Below, one piece after another: positions 22,338 through 33,605 of a DNA stretch of 64,000 nt (position 1 is its first letter; each line of letters opens with the position of its first letter). This DNA is from Musa acuminata AAA Group (taxonomy: Eukaryota > Streptophyta > Magnoliopsida > Zingiberales > Musaceae). The notes beneath the pieces are model-generated. The model did no database searches and had not been told where the DNA came from. It saw only the letters and a program-made list of their open reading frames with translations. The stretch lies in the NCBI RefSeq assembly GCF_036884655.1, contig NC_088356.1:11041001-11105000 (forward strand), read 5' to 3'. The translations under genes were made by a program, and so were the position numbers.

Positions 22338-23114
22338 CGGGAATCGGTTCCTACTTATAACGATGGAAGGCCACGTGGGTCAATCTAATTGCCTCACGTT
22401 TACCGACTTAATATTATCGAGAGATGTTTCTAAGATTTGATCTCCTAATATGACATGTCACACATATACATATTTAATATATATCTACATCGCATGCAAA
22501 TATATATACATATCTAGTATGTGTATAAGCAATCACACCAGATGATCATGGACCACAACCTAATGTGATTAGGCCCGAGTCAGTAGGCATAATCACTCAC
22601 ATCAAGATCTATGTGTGCAACGGTGCATCTTCATGCCTTGTGATCGTCCATCTCGTCCTCGTCGGTTCTGTCGACATCTTGATGCATCTCCATGCATCAC
22701 GATCGTCCGTCTCGTGGGTCCCGCTATTGCATCCACACTCCCGCTACGCCTCCTCATGTGATTACAACTTAATCATAGGCACGCAGGCCCGACAATAAAC
22801 GAGAAATATAATAGAGGCTCGCAGACCTCAATAATAATAATCACAAGTACACACATCACACGGTCCATGATCATCCGTCCACACATCATACATCACATGT
22901 ATAAATAATCATCATCATGTAGGACTACTAGATAATAATAAAAATAATAATCAACTAAACCTTTTAATTAATTAATATTTTCTGAAATCAGGGATATGTA
23001 GGGAATTTTTGAATTTATAGGGGTATTTTCATAATTTGGACAAAAGACAGAAACTGAAATTTCTCAAATTCCGAGGGGCAAAATTGTCTTTTGCCCAGAA
23101 AACCCTAATGCCCT
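22338..23114 (-). other. AT-rich part of the Copia 5' leader
   Basis: Between the stem-loop cluster and the GC-rich block the leader is AT-rich, with TATATA runs near 22465-22515. No ORF or known motif stands out. Confidence 0.4.
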
Positions 23115-23535
23115 TTCCCCCTTAATGTTGGTGCCGCCGCCGCCACCTTGCCGGCGGCGGCCTGTGCGCCGAATGAGGGCACTGCCCTGGCCTGCAGGCG
23201 GCACGCCCGCTGGCGGCGCTGCCGCTGCGGGTGGGCGCCCCCTTCGGGCGCCGCTGCCTCCGCAGGGGGTGCTGTCCCGCCGGGCGGCCGCCCCTGTAGG
23301 GGGCGTGGGGTTTCGCCCGCGGGAGCAGCGGCGGCAGGCGCCGCTGCCCTACGGCGGCAAGCGCTGCTTCCTTGCGGTGGCTCACGCCGCTGCCCTATGG
23401 CGGCAGGCGCCGCTGCCCGTGGGCTGCCAGCCCCGCCGGCAGCAAGCCTGCTGCAAGCAGGCCGCCGGCCGGCTACTGCAGACGCAGCCCCTGTGCTTTC
23501 CGCCTTCGGCTGCGCTTCACGCATGCAGATCGAGG
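23115..23535 (-). other. GC-rich low-complexity block in the Copia leader
   Basis: About 420 bp of GCC/GGC-rich sequence with many short repeats (GCCGCTGCCCTA, GGCGGCAGGCGCCGCTGCC) sits between AT-rich leader segments. It gives overlapping Ala/Arg/Pro-rich ORFs in all frames that look like composition artefacts. It is 110-540 nt downstream of the primer binding site. Confidence 0.6.
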
Positions 23536-23643
23536 GCAACAACTGTTGCTGCCCTTTCTCGCTTTTGCGTCAACGATTTTGACGTCAAAATTCTTCTTAA
23601 ACACAACACACGCAGTTCAAAAACCAATCATTCGCACGAATAA

Positions 23644-23659
23644 CCTGGCTCTGATGCCA
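23644..23659 (-). other. Primer binding site of the Copia element (initiator Met tRNA)
   Basis: The minus strand reads TGGCATCAGAGCCAGG one nucleotide after the 5' LTR end. It matches the 3' end of plant tRNA-iMet (TGGTATCAGAGC) except for one T-to-C change. It would prime minus-strand synthesis. Confidence 0.88.
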
Positions 23660-23660
23660 C

Positions 23661-25154
23661 TGTTGGGAAATCATGGGGGGGCGACATCACATGCTCAGCG
23701 GAAGAACAAGAAAACAAAATCCCCGATTCCCAAAAGGATGTTCGTCGTCGTGCGAAGATTGGTGCGCAAAATTCCGCGAAACATAAAACTGCGTATAGAG
23801 TAGATTGTGTTACCTAGGGAGATCGTATATCCCTGTTTCCTTGCAGATCCTTAGGAGAGGGTGAAGGAGGTCAAGCGTCCTCCTCTCTAGCGGTGATCCA
23901 CACAGCAGGGTTGCGACGACGCTCCTCAAGACTCCAGGCCTGCTCTGAGGTGGAGAGGAAGAGGAGAATAGGAAAGGCAAGCAAAGGCTCTAGCCTATGA
24001 GGCTCTGAATCCCTCCTATTTATAGAGGTCCCCTGTCAAACCCTAATGATTCCTCCCGTAGTGGGTATTGGATCTGCATCCAATAAGACAAGGGCTCCGT
24101 CGGATATCTCATATCCGAACCTCTACTCATCGCAATGCCTACCATATGTGTGTGACCCTCTAGGCCCAATATCGAGCTGGCCGTGAGTCATACCTGTCAG
24201 AACTTCTTCTAACTCAGTGAATTATTATCTCTGTAATAATTCACTTGACTCATCGACTACGAAAGTACTAGGCCACTACGCCGTAGTCCCCAGACGATAC
24301 AGGGGAATCCAATACATTGGACCTGTCTGTCCTCAATTACCGTGTACCTATAATCCCTCATCTATCTAATATCCCAGAGACCGTATATCGAGCATGGTGT
24401 TGTCAGACCCATACGGTTTCTACTCGAGTCTCGCTCTAATCGGATTCTCCCGGAGAACTCTTTCTCTCTCAACCCGAATGACCCTGGTCAGGGATTTGTC
24501 TGAGCAAGAACACATGGGATATTCCTCTCATGACGCCGAGAGTGGATGATCCTCTATCGACACTCAATAGCCCTCGTAAGGTCGACTACCACTCCCAATG
24601 ACCAGCTGTACTAGATCTGTGACAGCCAAACCTATAAGTCTGGTATCAAAGAGTGGAGCACTCATACAGGACATCCTTGGTGTCTCAAGTCTAAGGACCA
24701 GATACACCACTAGGACTACGGAATCGCTGTCTGACAATAAGACATCATCAACCATCCAACATTCCGTAAGCGGATCAATCAGTGAACTCATTCTCCAATG
24801 AGCACCTGTACTGTATCCCTAGTGTCCCTACACAAGCAGCTATGAGACCAGCTGCATCCATCATATGGACGGGTATACAGCACACCAGTCTGTCCGGTTA
24901 TCACGATGTCCCTCTCGAGTAACCTATGACCGGGATTATTTAGGATGTGTTTAAAGGTGAAACGATCTCATTATCGTGATCTCATCACGATCCGATTCCC
25001 ATTGCATAAATCCAAGGACATCACAATATATGTATACATTTATGCAATAGTTATAAAGTGATATACGCCAAAATATAATAAGCAAAAAGATTCTGTATCA
25101 AGTCACACGTGCCATCACTCACGTGATTGGCTTGCTGGGCACCTATGACTAGCA
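23661..25154 (-). repeat. 5' LTR (copy C) of the full Copia element
   Basis: The LTR is 1494 bp, starts TGTTGGGAAATCATGG on the plus strand and ends GACTAGCA. It adjoins the primer binding site on the left and the CGATG duplication on the right. Confidence 0.95.
24018..24025 (-). promoter_or_regulatory. TATA box of the Copia 5' LTR
   Basis: The minus strand reads TATAAATA, followed by GGAGGGATTCAGAGCC. It is at the same place in all LTR copies and would start transcription about 30 nt downstream on the minus strand. Confidence 0.65.
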
Positions 25155-25159
25155 CGATG

Positions 25160-26097
25160 TTCCCCGACGCGGCCCCAACCCCGAGGTCGCGTTCCCCCCC
25201 GGGGACGCTGAGCTACCAGAGCATGACGACGCGCTCGTGATAATGGCTCGAATCACCAACGCCCAGGTGAGGCGAATCATGATCGACACAGGGAGCTCAA
25301 CCGATGTGCTATATCTTGACGCTTTCTAGAAACTTGGGTTAGCTAAAGAGGCCTAGGAGCCTATCTGCTCGGTGTTCACTGGGTTCACCGGCGACTCGAT
25401 CTCATCGTTGGGAGCCGTCACCTTGCCCTTGACTTTGGGAGCACCGCCCATAACAAAGACGGTGATCTCCACCTTCTTAGTGGTGGATCTCCCTACGGCA
25501 TACAATGCCATCCTCGGTCGCCCCACCCTCAACAAGATTAGAGTCGTAGTCTCCACCTACCACCAAACGGTGAAGTTCCCGACCCATGCGGGGACAGGGG
25601 AGGTCTGGGGGAGTCCTCGTGAGTCCAGATAGTGCTACCTGACGGCGATTTCACTACACAAAAGGGCGAAGATCAACCGACCCCTGGAGGACCCAAGGGA
25701 AACGAAGCGGCCGACCCCGCATCCTGAGCTGACGACGCCCACCTGTGACATACCGTTGATGAAGGATCGACCGTACCGGACGATCAAAGTTGGGTCGGAA
25801 CTCCCCGAACAAGAGCGGGAGTAGCTCGTCGGCTTCTTGCAGGAGAACGCCGACGTCTTCGCCTGGGCGCCATCCGACATGACAGGCGTCGATCCAAAGA
25901 CCGCCCAACATCACCTGAACATATCACCCGATGCTCGGCCAGTGAAGCAGAAACCACGACGCCAAGCCCTAGACAGACAACAGGCCGTTCGCGAAGAGGT
26001 AGAGCGACTCTTTGCGGTCGACTTCATAGAGGAAGTCAAGTACCCACGATGGTTGTCTAATGTAGTCCTGGTGAAGAAATCTAATGGGAGCTAGAGG
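25160..26097 (+). pseudogene. Gypsy (Tat) protease and start of RT, with stops
   Basis: After the Copia element the Gypsy frame resumes. The protease active site DTGSS is at 25285-25299, followed by LVVDLPTAYNAILGRPTLNK. Stops occur at about 25327, 25354 and 25630. The RT region begins with ENADVFAWAPSDM (25837 on), and a TAG at 26092-26094 stands where relatives have a sense codon after KKSNGS. Confidence 0.85.
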
Positions 26098-27570
26098 ATG
26101 TGTGTTGACTACACCAGTCTCAATCGCGCATATCCAAAGGACTGCTATCCCCTCCCGAGGATCGACCAGCTGATCAACGCAACTGCCGAGCATGCCCGGT
26201 TGTCATTCATGGACGCCTTCTCCGACTATAACCATATCAGAATGGCGCCCGAAGACCAAGAGCACACGGCCTTCCTCACTGATCTGGGAGTGTATTTCTA
26301 CAAAGTTATGTCGTTCGGGCTGAAGAACGCAAGTGCTACCTATCAAAGGGTCGTGAACAAGATGTTCGCCCTGCAGATCGGGCGAAACAACAAGGTCTAT
26401 GTTGACGACATGATCATGAAGAGTCGTGCGACCACAGATCACTTAACCGACTTGGTCGAAACATTCGCCACGTTGCAGAGGTATGGTTTGCGACTCAACC
26501 CGGCAAAGTGCGTTTTTGGCGTCAACTCGAGGAAGTTCCTCGGGTTTATCGTACACGAAAGAGGAATCGACGTCAACCCGAAAAAGGTTCAGGCGATCAT
26601 CGATATGCAAACCCCCCGGACAATCAAGGACTTGCAGCAACTGAACGGAAGGCTCGTTGCCTTATCCCGGTTCCTATCCCGATCTGGCGATCGTTGCCTC
26701 CCCTTCTTCCGAGCACTGAAGAATCCGAAGAACTTCCAATGGACGGCGCAGTGTGAAGAAGCTTTTGGGCAAGTCAAACGACACTTGGCCAACCTTCCCC
26801 GCCTTACCTCGGTCTCTTTTGGGGAAAAACTTGGTATCTACCTGGCTGCCTCCCAGCACGCGGTAAGCTCTGTCCTAATCAAAGAAGTCTCTAGCGAACA
26901 ACTGCCAGTCTACTACATCAGCCACGTCCTAAACGGGCCAGAGGAGCAGTACCCGCCGATAGAGAGACTGGCTCTGGCGCTCGTGCTAGCAGCTCGGAAG
27001 CTGTGCCTCTACTTCCAAGCCCACCCGTTTGAGGTAATCACCGACCAACGGCTTAGGCAGGTTTTATCTAAATTTGATGTCGCAAGTCGGCTCCTCAAGT
27101 GGTCGGTTGAACTCGGGGAGTTCGACATACGTTACGTACCAAGGACTGCCGTCAAAGCCCAATCTGTAGCCGACTTCGTCGCGGAACTTGCTCAGACCGA
27201 TGACGAGGGTTTCGAGCAGTCTAAGGAAGCGTGGATCCTGCACGTGGACGGCTCGGCCACCTCAAGCAGCGCGGGCGCGGGACTGGTGTTATCGGACCCC
27301 GACGGCCGTTCATTTGAGCGCTCCCTCCGCTTCGGGTTTCGTGCTACCAACAACGAAGCCGAATATGAGGCACTCCTGGCAGGACTCAGGCTAGCCCTCG
27401 AGATGCAGGTGAATGTCGTTCACGTTCTCACCGATTCGCAGTTGGTAGCTGAGCAACTTGACAACGGATATGAGGCCAGGGAACCAACCATGGCGAAGTA
27501 CCTAGCGGAGGTAAAAAGCCTAGCCTCCAATTTCTCTCACTTTACGGTATCTAGGGTGCCAAGGAGTTAG
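26098..27570 (+). pseudogene. Gypsy RT, first RNase H and archaeal-type second RNase H
   Basis: This 490-codon open stretch holds RT (MCVDYTSLNRAYPKDCYPLP; YVDD at 26398-26409). It is followed by the standard RNase H (about 26830-27190, QHAVSSVLIKE, EVITDQRLRQVL). Then comes a second RNase H (WILHVDGSA, AEYEALLAGL, LTDSQLVAEQ). The dual RNase H is typical of Tat elements. The frame ends in TAG at about 27568. Confidence 0.9.
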
Positions 27571-28129
27571 AATGAGCGAGCCGACAAGCTGGCTAAACTG
27601 GCCTCAAGGTTGGACTCCAAAGCCTAGTCCAAGATTGAAGAGCTCTCCTTTCGCGCCATCTCAGTCTCGGTTGTATCTTCAGCCGACGCTCGTACCACGT
27701 GGGTGCAGGAGATGCTCCGCTTCAAGCGCAACGGGATTCTTCCCGCCGACGAGGCTGCGGCTCGGCGCATCCTCCGAACGCAGGCATGGTACTCCGAGGT
27801 GAATAGACGGCTCTACAAGCGGTCCTTCTCGCATCCTCTACTGTAGTGCCTCTGGCCTGAAGAGGCTTAGACGGTCCTGGCCGAGGTCCATGAAGGTATT
27901 TGCGGGGAGCATGTCGCTGGATGGACCTTGGCTTACAAAGTCCTCCGCCAAGGATACTATTGGCCCACCATGTCCCAAGACGCAAGATCTTACGTGCAGC
28001 GGTGCAGCCCGTGCCAGAGGCACGCCCGAACGCTCCGACAGCCTGCAGTTCCGCTCGCACCCATTGACTGCGCGTGGCCATTCGTGCAATGGGGACTGGA
28101 CCTCCTTGGCCCTTTCCCACCGGCCTCGG
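27571..28129 (+). pseudogene. Gypsy integrase, first part, frameshifted
   Basis: Zinc-binding remnants and the start of the catalytic core are spread over two frames. From 27928 the frame reads AYKVLRQGYYWPTM, CSPCQRHA and WGLDLLGPFP, ending at solo LTR D. The first catalytic Asp is probably in GLDLLGP. Confidence 0.82.
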
Positions 28130-29624
28130 TGCTAGTCATAGGTGCCCAGCAAGCCAATCACGTGAGTGATGGCACGTGTGACTTGATACAGAATCTTTTT
28201 GCTTATTATATTTTGGCGTATATCACTTTATAACTATTGCATAAATGCATATATATATTGTGATGTCCTTGGATTTGTGCAATGGGAATCGGATCGTGAT
28301 GAGATCACGATAATGAGATCGATTCACCTTTAAACACATATCCTAAATAATCCCGGTCATAGGTTACTCGAGAGGGACATCGTGATAACCGGATAGACTG
28401 GTGTGCTGTATACCCGTCCATATGATGGATGCAGCTGGTCTCATAGCTGCTCGTGTAGGGACACTAGGGATACAGTACAGGTGCTCATTGGAGAATGAGT
28501 TCACTGATTGATCCGCTTACGGAATGCTGGATGGTTGATGATGCCGTATTGTCAGACAGCGATTCCGTAGTCCTAGTGGTGTATCTGATCCTTAGACTTG
28601 AGACACCAAGGATGTCCTGTATGAGTGCTCCACTCTTTGATACCAGACTTATAGGTTTGGCTGTCCCTAGATCTAGTACAGCTGGTCATTGGGAGTGGTA
28701 GTCGACCTTACGAGGGCTATTGAGTGTCAATAGAGGATCATCCACTCTCGGCGTCATGAGAGGAATATCATATGTGTTCTTGCTCCGACAAATCCCTGGT
28801 CAGGGTCATTCGGGTTGAGAGAGAAAGAGTTCTCCGGGAGAATCCGATTAGAGCGAGACTCGAGTAGAAACCGTATGGGTTTGACAGCACCATGCTCGAT
28901 ATACGGTCTCTGGGATATTAGATGGATGAGGGACTATAGGTACATGGTAACTGAGGACAGACAGGTCCAATGGATTGGATTCCCCTGTATCGTCTGGGGA
29001 CTACGGTGTAGTGGCCTAGTACGTCCGTAGTCGATGAGTCGAGTGAATTATTACAGAGATAATAATTCACTGAGTTAGAAGGAGTTCTGACAGGTATGAC
29101 TCACGGCCAGCTCGATATTGGGCCTAGAGGGTCACACACATATGGTAGGCATTGCGATGAGTAGAGGTTCGGATATGAGATATCCGACGGAGCCCTCGTC
29201 TTATTGGATGCAGATCCAATACCCACTAAGGAAGGACCCATTAGGGTTTGACACGGGATCTCTATAAATAGGAGGGATTCACAGCCTCATAAGATAGAGT
29301 CTTTTCTTGCCTTTCCTATTCTCCTCTCCCTCTCCACCTCAGAGTTGGCCTGGAGTTTTGAGGAGCGTCGTCGCAACCCTGCTGTGTGGATCACCGTTAG
29401 AGAGGAGGACGCTTGACCTCCTTCACCCTCTCCTAAGGATCTGCAAGGAAACAGGGATATACGATCTCCCTAGGTAACACAATCTCTATACGCAGTTTTG
29501 TGTTTTGCGGATTTTTGCGCACCAATCTTCGCACGACGACGAACATCTTTTTGGGAATCGGGGATTTTTGTTTTCTTGTTCTTCCGCTGCGCATATGATG
29601 TCGCCCCCCAATGATTTCCCAACA
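28130..29624 (+). mobile_element. Solo LTR D of the Copia family inside the Gypsy integrase
   Basis: The 1495-bp LTR starts TGCTAGTCATAGG and ends ATTTCCCAACA, with a perfect 5-bp duplication CTCGG at 28125-28129 and 29625-29629. It splits the integrase between its first two catalytic residues. No internal Copia sequence remains. Confidence 0.93.
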
Positions 29625-30435
29625 CTCGGGGCAACGGAAGTATATTGTCGTGGGAGTAGACTACTTCACCAAGTGGCCCGAGGCCGAGCCACTAGCAACA
29701 ATCACGGAACGACAAGTGCAGAAGTTTGTCTGGAAAAACATCGTGACTCGGTTTGGCTTGACCAGAACTATCATCACGGACAATGGATCCTAGCTCGCCA
29801 GTGCAAGGTTCCGAGAGTTCTGCGCGAACTATGGGATTCTGCTGAGGTTTAGCTCGGTGGCCCACCCCCAGACGAACGGGTTGGCCGAGGTGACCAACCG
29901 ATCTATTCTGGACGGACTCAGGAGGAGAGTGTCTGCGGCCCGATCTGCTTGGGTGGACGAGCTCCCAAGTATCCTATGGTCCCTGCGGACCACCCCCAAA
30001 ACCGCAATTGGAGAATCCCCCTATAGCCTCTCATATGGGACCGAGGTCGTCCTACCCACTGAAGTGGTTTTCCCTACCCCTCGGACAGAAAACTACGATA
30101 AAACGACTTCGGCCCAACGAATACGAGCCAGCCTCGACCTGCTCGAAGAGCGGCGTGCTGACGCACACCTGAGAGACCTCTCCTACAAGAGAGCCATCGC
30201 CAGAATCTATAACCGCAAGGTACAACCTTGACCCATTAAATTAGGTGACCTCGTCCTACGCAAGACCGAGGTCAGCGACCCGACCCGAGCGTGCGGCAAG
30301 CTCGCCCCCAACTGGGAAGGACCCTATCGGGTTATTGACGTCGTCCGGGTCGGAACGTATCGGCTTGCAACCATGCAGGGCCACCCTTTGCCGAGGATGT
30401 GGAACATGCAAAATATCAAGAAATTCTTCGTATGA
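29625..30435 (+). pseudogene. Gypsy integrase, second part, to end of pol
   Basis: The frame reads QRKYIVVGVDYFTKWPEAEP, then ITDNGS with a TAG at 29791-29793, then AHPQTNGLAEVTNRSILDGL, and ends near the stop at 30433-30435 after MQNIKKFFV. Another stop occurs at about 30229. Pol ends about 130 bp from the 3' end of the antisense ORF. Confidence 0.85.
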
Positions 30436-30562
30436 AGGAGAGATGAAGTAGGCAAGAAGTCCGAAACGAAAGTTTTATTAAAACAAAAAAACTTATTACA
30501 GGACCATACAACTTGTGGAAGCTTTACAACACTAGACTAAACCCCTAGGTTATTACAATGCG

Positions 30563-32745
30563 CTATTTTTTGGAGGCTTCGGCGCTGTCGTCAAAAGGGA
30601 CCTCATCTGGCATGTCGACGCTCAGGTCTTCGGGGTAGGTGGCGAAAGGGGTTTTCCTCGACCTCCAGGTTGGGGTGGCACGCCTTGAAACGAGCCAGGG
30701 CAATCCGGTACCCATATTCATAGGTAACCTGCCCCGACCGAATCAGACCGAGTTGAAAGCCCGAGGACTCTTTGTAGTCCTCGATCAGCTTCCTGTCTTT
30801 CTCTGGCCGTTGACTCATCTCGGCGGCCAGGGCGTCAGAAGCCCCCTTCACCTCAGCACGAGCCTCCTCCAGCTTTCGAGCAAGGCCCGTCGCTTCATCC
30901 CGAGCCTCGGTTCGAGTCACCCTCAAGAGCGACTGGAGCTTATTATTCTGATCCTTGGCCGCCTTCACCTCTGATGTGAGGCACGCCGACTCTGCCTCCA
31001 GCACTGAGGCGCGCTGCTCGGCCGCCTCCGAGACAGAGGAGAGGCGTGACACCTCCGCCTCGAGATCAGAAGCTCGTTGCTCGACCGCAGCAATCGCCTC
31101 CGGGGCCACCCCTGCACGGACTCCTCAATTTGCCGGCGCAGCTCGGCGTTGCGGTCGCTCAGAACGCCGAGAGCCCGGCCCGCGTCATGGACACAATCCA
31201 TCAACACCGTGGTATAGTGATGGCTCTACAAAAGAGAAAAAGTCAGGACAAGTACCGTTCGGGCAAAGAAGTCGATAGCAAGATTCTTACCCACAGCAAT
31301 GACTTAGCAGACTTGCCCAACAAAACGTCTGAGGGCATGGTGTAAAGATCCCGAGCCATGTCAGGATGAAGCCTGCCTCGTGCGAAGGAGGCCACGGCCT
31401 CCCCATCAGCCCACACCCGGGTCCCGCGGGTCAGTCCCGCCCACCGGGCGACCAGCGGGTCGGAGGGTTGGCCCTCCGGGAGTCCGCCCATTACCCGAGC
31501 TTGATAAGACTCATCTTGCGCTCCCGCAGGGAGGCGACACAAATCGCGGATGGAGGGTTCCCGAGGCGCCTTCCCTGCCACCTCGTTGCTCGGGCCAACT
31601 TCTCCCCGACCAGGGCCCCGTCGCCGATCACGGCGGCCTGGTTCAACAATGACCTCCCGAGCCCAAGGTGGAGGCATATCCCCCTTCCGGGCGACGATCT
31701 TCGATTTCTTCCAAGGCCTGCTGACCTCGAGTTCTACTGGCGCTTCTTTTGTGCCGGCCCCGGGCTCGGCCGTTTGACGTGACGACGTGACCGACGAAGA
31801 GCGCCCCCCGCGCACAGCGACGAGGTTCACCATCTCTGCACGAGAACACCGACATTGGTCAGAACACCAAAAATGATCTTTAGGAAAACCCTAGCATTAC
31901 CCGCTATGGGCATACCTCGAGGCGCCGGGCTAAGACCCGCCTCGACCAGCCACCCCTCGACCATCTCCCGGACGACCCGAGAGGCTGGGAGAATCTCCTT
32001 GAGCCGTCGAAGGTCCCTGCGCTCCTCATCGTTCAAGGACGGAGCGGTGTTGTCAATCACGCGCGCCGCCCACCGGAGCTCGATGCCCCAGTCCTCCGAA
32101 CAACAGACAAAAAAGAAATGTCCCTTCCATCCCTTATTACTGGAAGGGGCCCCGCTAACCCGGAAGCTCGCTCGGGCGGATAGATAGTAGCCCCCCCGAC
32201 CCCTTGGAAAGGCAAAAACAGGAGAGGAAGAGGGACCGGGTCGGGGTAATGTTGGCGTAGTGGCACTCCCCTAGGAACGCCACCAGATAGCGTTAGGAGT
32301 TTGGTGCCATCTGTGACGAGGAAATACGCCACCACGAAATGCAAGAGATGATGACGGGATGCAATGGGAGGCATAGCCCGGCCTCGAAGGCATCCAAAGT
32401 CAGGGAGAAACCCTTTGGGATAGGGTCGTACGCCCATTGCCCCGACTCAGGGGCAGTAAGAACAAACTCCTCTAGGATACCATAACGGCCCCGGAGGTAA
32501 CCAAGTGATGACTCGCTCACAGTAGAGTCGAGGTCGTGCGGCCACATTAAGGCTTCGAGAGCCCTAGCCGCTTTCTCGTCAGACGACGAGTTGGGGCTCG
32601 GCGGCAATATTTTCTCTCCAGCATTACCGGAGGTGGACGGTGAAGAAGACGGAGGCAAGGAAGAAGGGGAAGCCATCCTCACCGACCTTAAAAAGGAACA
32701 GTAGGATAGCCGATTCGGACGGAGCAACACAGTCCGAAGGAGCAA
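30563..32745 (-). pseudogene. Antisense ORF of the Tat element (putative gypsy-type transposon domain plus coiled coil), broken
   Basis: Read against gag-pol. The N-terminal part (from MASPSSLPP at about 32676 to 32293) has YLRGRYGILEEFVLTAPESG, LTLDAFEAGLCLPLHP and LAPNS, matching the plant 'putative gypsy type transposon' domain (PF04195). Further pieces are 32060-31827 and 31833-31243. The C-terminal piece (31109-30603) is a clear coiled coil with repeated EQRAS-LEAE heptads. After a frameshift at about 30650 the last residues (MPDEVPFDDSAEASKK) end at TAG 30565-30563. Tat elements often carry such an extra ORF between pol and the 3' LTR. Its function is not known. Confidence 0.7.
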
Positions 32746-33051
32746 CTAGGTGAATGCAAGTAACAAGACATGTAGGAAGCCAACTGTAGGCTATTTATAG
32801 GCCATATCCCGCCAAAACAACAACCCTTCCTCTCCTGAAGCATGTTGCGTCAGGCAGACCGAACGTCACTTCGCCATAAATATGGCCTGACGTGGCAGTC
32901 AACCAGCGCGCGGTGTGAATGCTGAAGCGCGATCTTATCGGCCTCAAAAACCAGCGACTCCCGAAAGTGATAGTCCCTTGGGCTTCCCTAGGAAGTGACC
33001 TGGCCTCCCGCGCTCGCGCGTCACTAAGCAATGGATTGCTGATCAAAACCA

Positions 33052-33605
33052 AGTCGCTCCTCGGCCGCAAACTACCCGAGACCACGCTTGCACGGCCAGC
33101 CCGCCTGCGCCGTGCTCCTCGGCTCCATGCTGCCCGAGACCACCTCTACGCGGTCTGCCCGCCTGAGTCGTGCTCCTCGGCTGAGTGTTGCCCGAGACCA
33201 CGCCTGCGCGGCCTGCCCGCTTGCGCCGTGCTCCTCTGCTGCATGTTGCCCGAGACCACGCTTGCACGGCGTGCCACCCTGCGTCGTGCTCCTCGGCCGC
33301 ATGTTGCCCGAGACCACGCCTGCGCGGCCTGCCCGCCTGCGCCGTGCTCCTCGGCTACGTGTCGCCCAAGACCACGCCTGCGCGGCCTGCCCACCTCGCC
33401 GTGCTCCTCGGCTCCATGCTACCCGAGACCACCACCTTTGCGCGACCTGCCCGCCTGAGTCGTGCCCTCGGCTCCATGCTACCCGAGACCACTGCCTCTG
33501 CGCGGCCCGCCCGCCTGAGTCATGCCTCTCGGTTACGTGACCGTAGTCTCTGCTCGGCCTGATCGACTGAGTCGCGCTCCTCGACCGCACACTACCCCGG
33601 GGTCA
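33052..33605. repeat. 58-bp tandem array (about 9 units) at the 3' end of the Gypsy element
   Basis: Units begin near TTGCCCGAGACCACGCCTGC and end GTGCTCCTCGGCTNCATG. Full units are 57-61 bp, GC-rich and diverged by point changes and small indels. ORFs read through the array on both strands are by-products of the periodicity. Tat-clade elements are known to carry tandem repeats in the region before the 3' LTR. Confidence 0.85.

Larger units (their letters stand above)
16731..25154 (-). mobile_element. Full-length Ty1/Copia retrotransposon inserted in reverse inside the Gypsy gag-protease junction
   Basis: The element has two ~1495-bp LTRs, a tRNA-iMet primer binding site, a polypurine tract, and gag-IN-RT-RH in Copia order on the minus strand. 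A perfect 5-bp duplication CGATG flanks it (16726-16730 and 25155-25159). The LTRs are very similar (5 differences seen in the first ~220 bp), so insertion was fairly recent. The coding region is nonetheless disabled by stops, a frameshift and loss of most of the protease. Total length is 8424 bp. Confidence 0.95.
13341..33605 (+). mobile_element. Ty3/Gypsy LTR retrotransposon of Tat (Retand/Ogre-like) type, nested and decayed
   Basis: On the plus strand, gag, protease, RT, RNase H, a second RNase H and integrase occur in Gypsy order. The second RNase H (about 27230-27550, HVDGSA...TNNEAEYEALLAGL...TDSQLV) and an antisense ORF after pol (30563-32745) are marks of the Tat clade. The element is cut by three Copia insertions. 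The left boundary is uncertain. The stretch 13341-13508 (AACTTGATCGTCGGA, GTGCAGGTGCGAAGGCGGAGG) resembles the LTR U5 region of such elements, but no matching 3' LTR copy was found around 33.6-33.9 kb. In-frame stops are common, so the element is dead. Confidence 0.75.

Noticed and set aside
23125..23643. Overlapping 140-170 codon ORFs in the GC-rich leader block
   Set aside because: They are open in most frames on both strands because the block is GCC-rich. No domain is recognised.
33072..33590. Cys/Arg/Ala-rich ORFs of 100-179 codons on both strands
   Set aside because: They arise from the 58-bp tandem repeat and shift frame between units. They do not look like a protein family.
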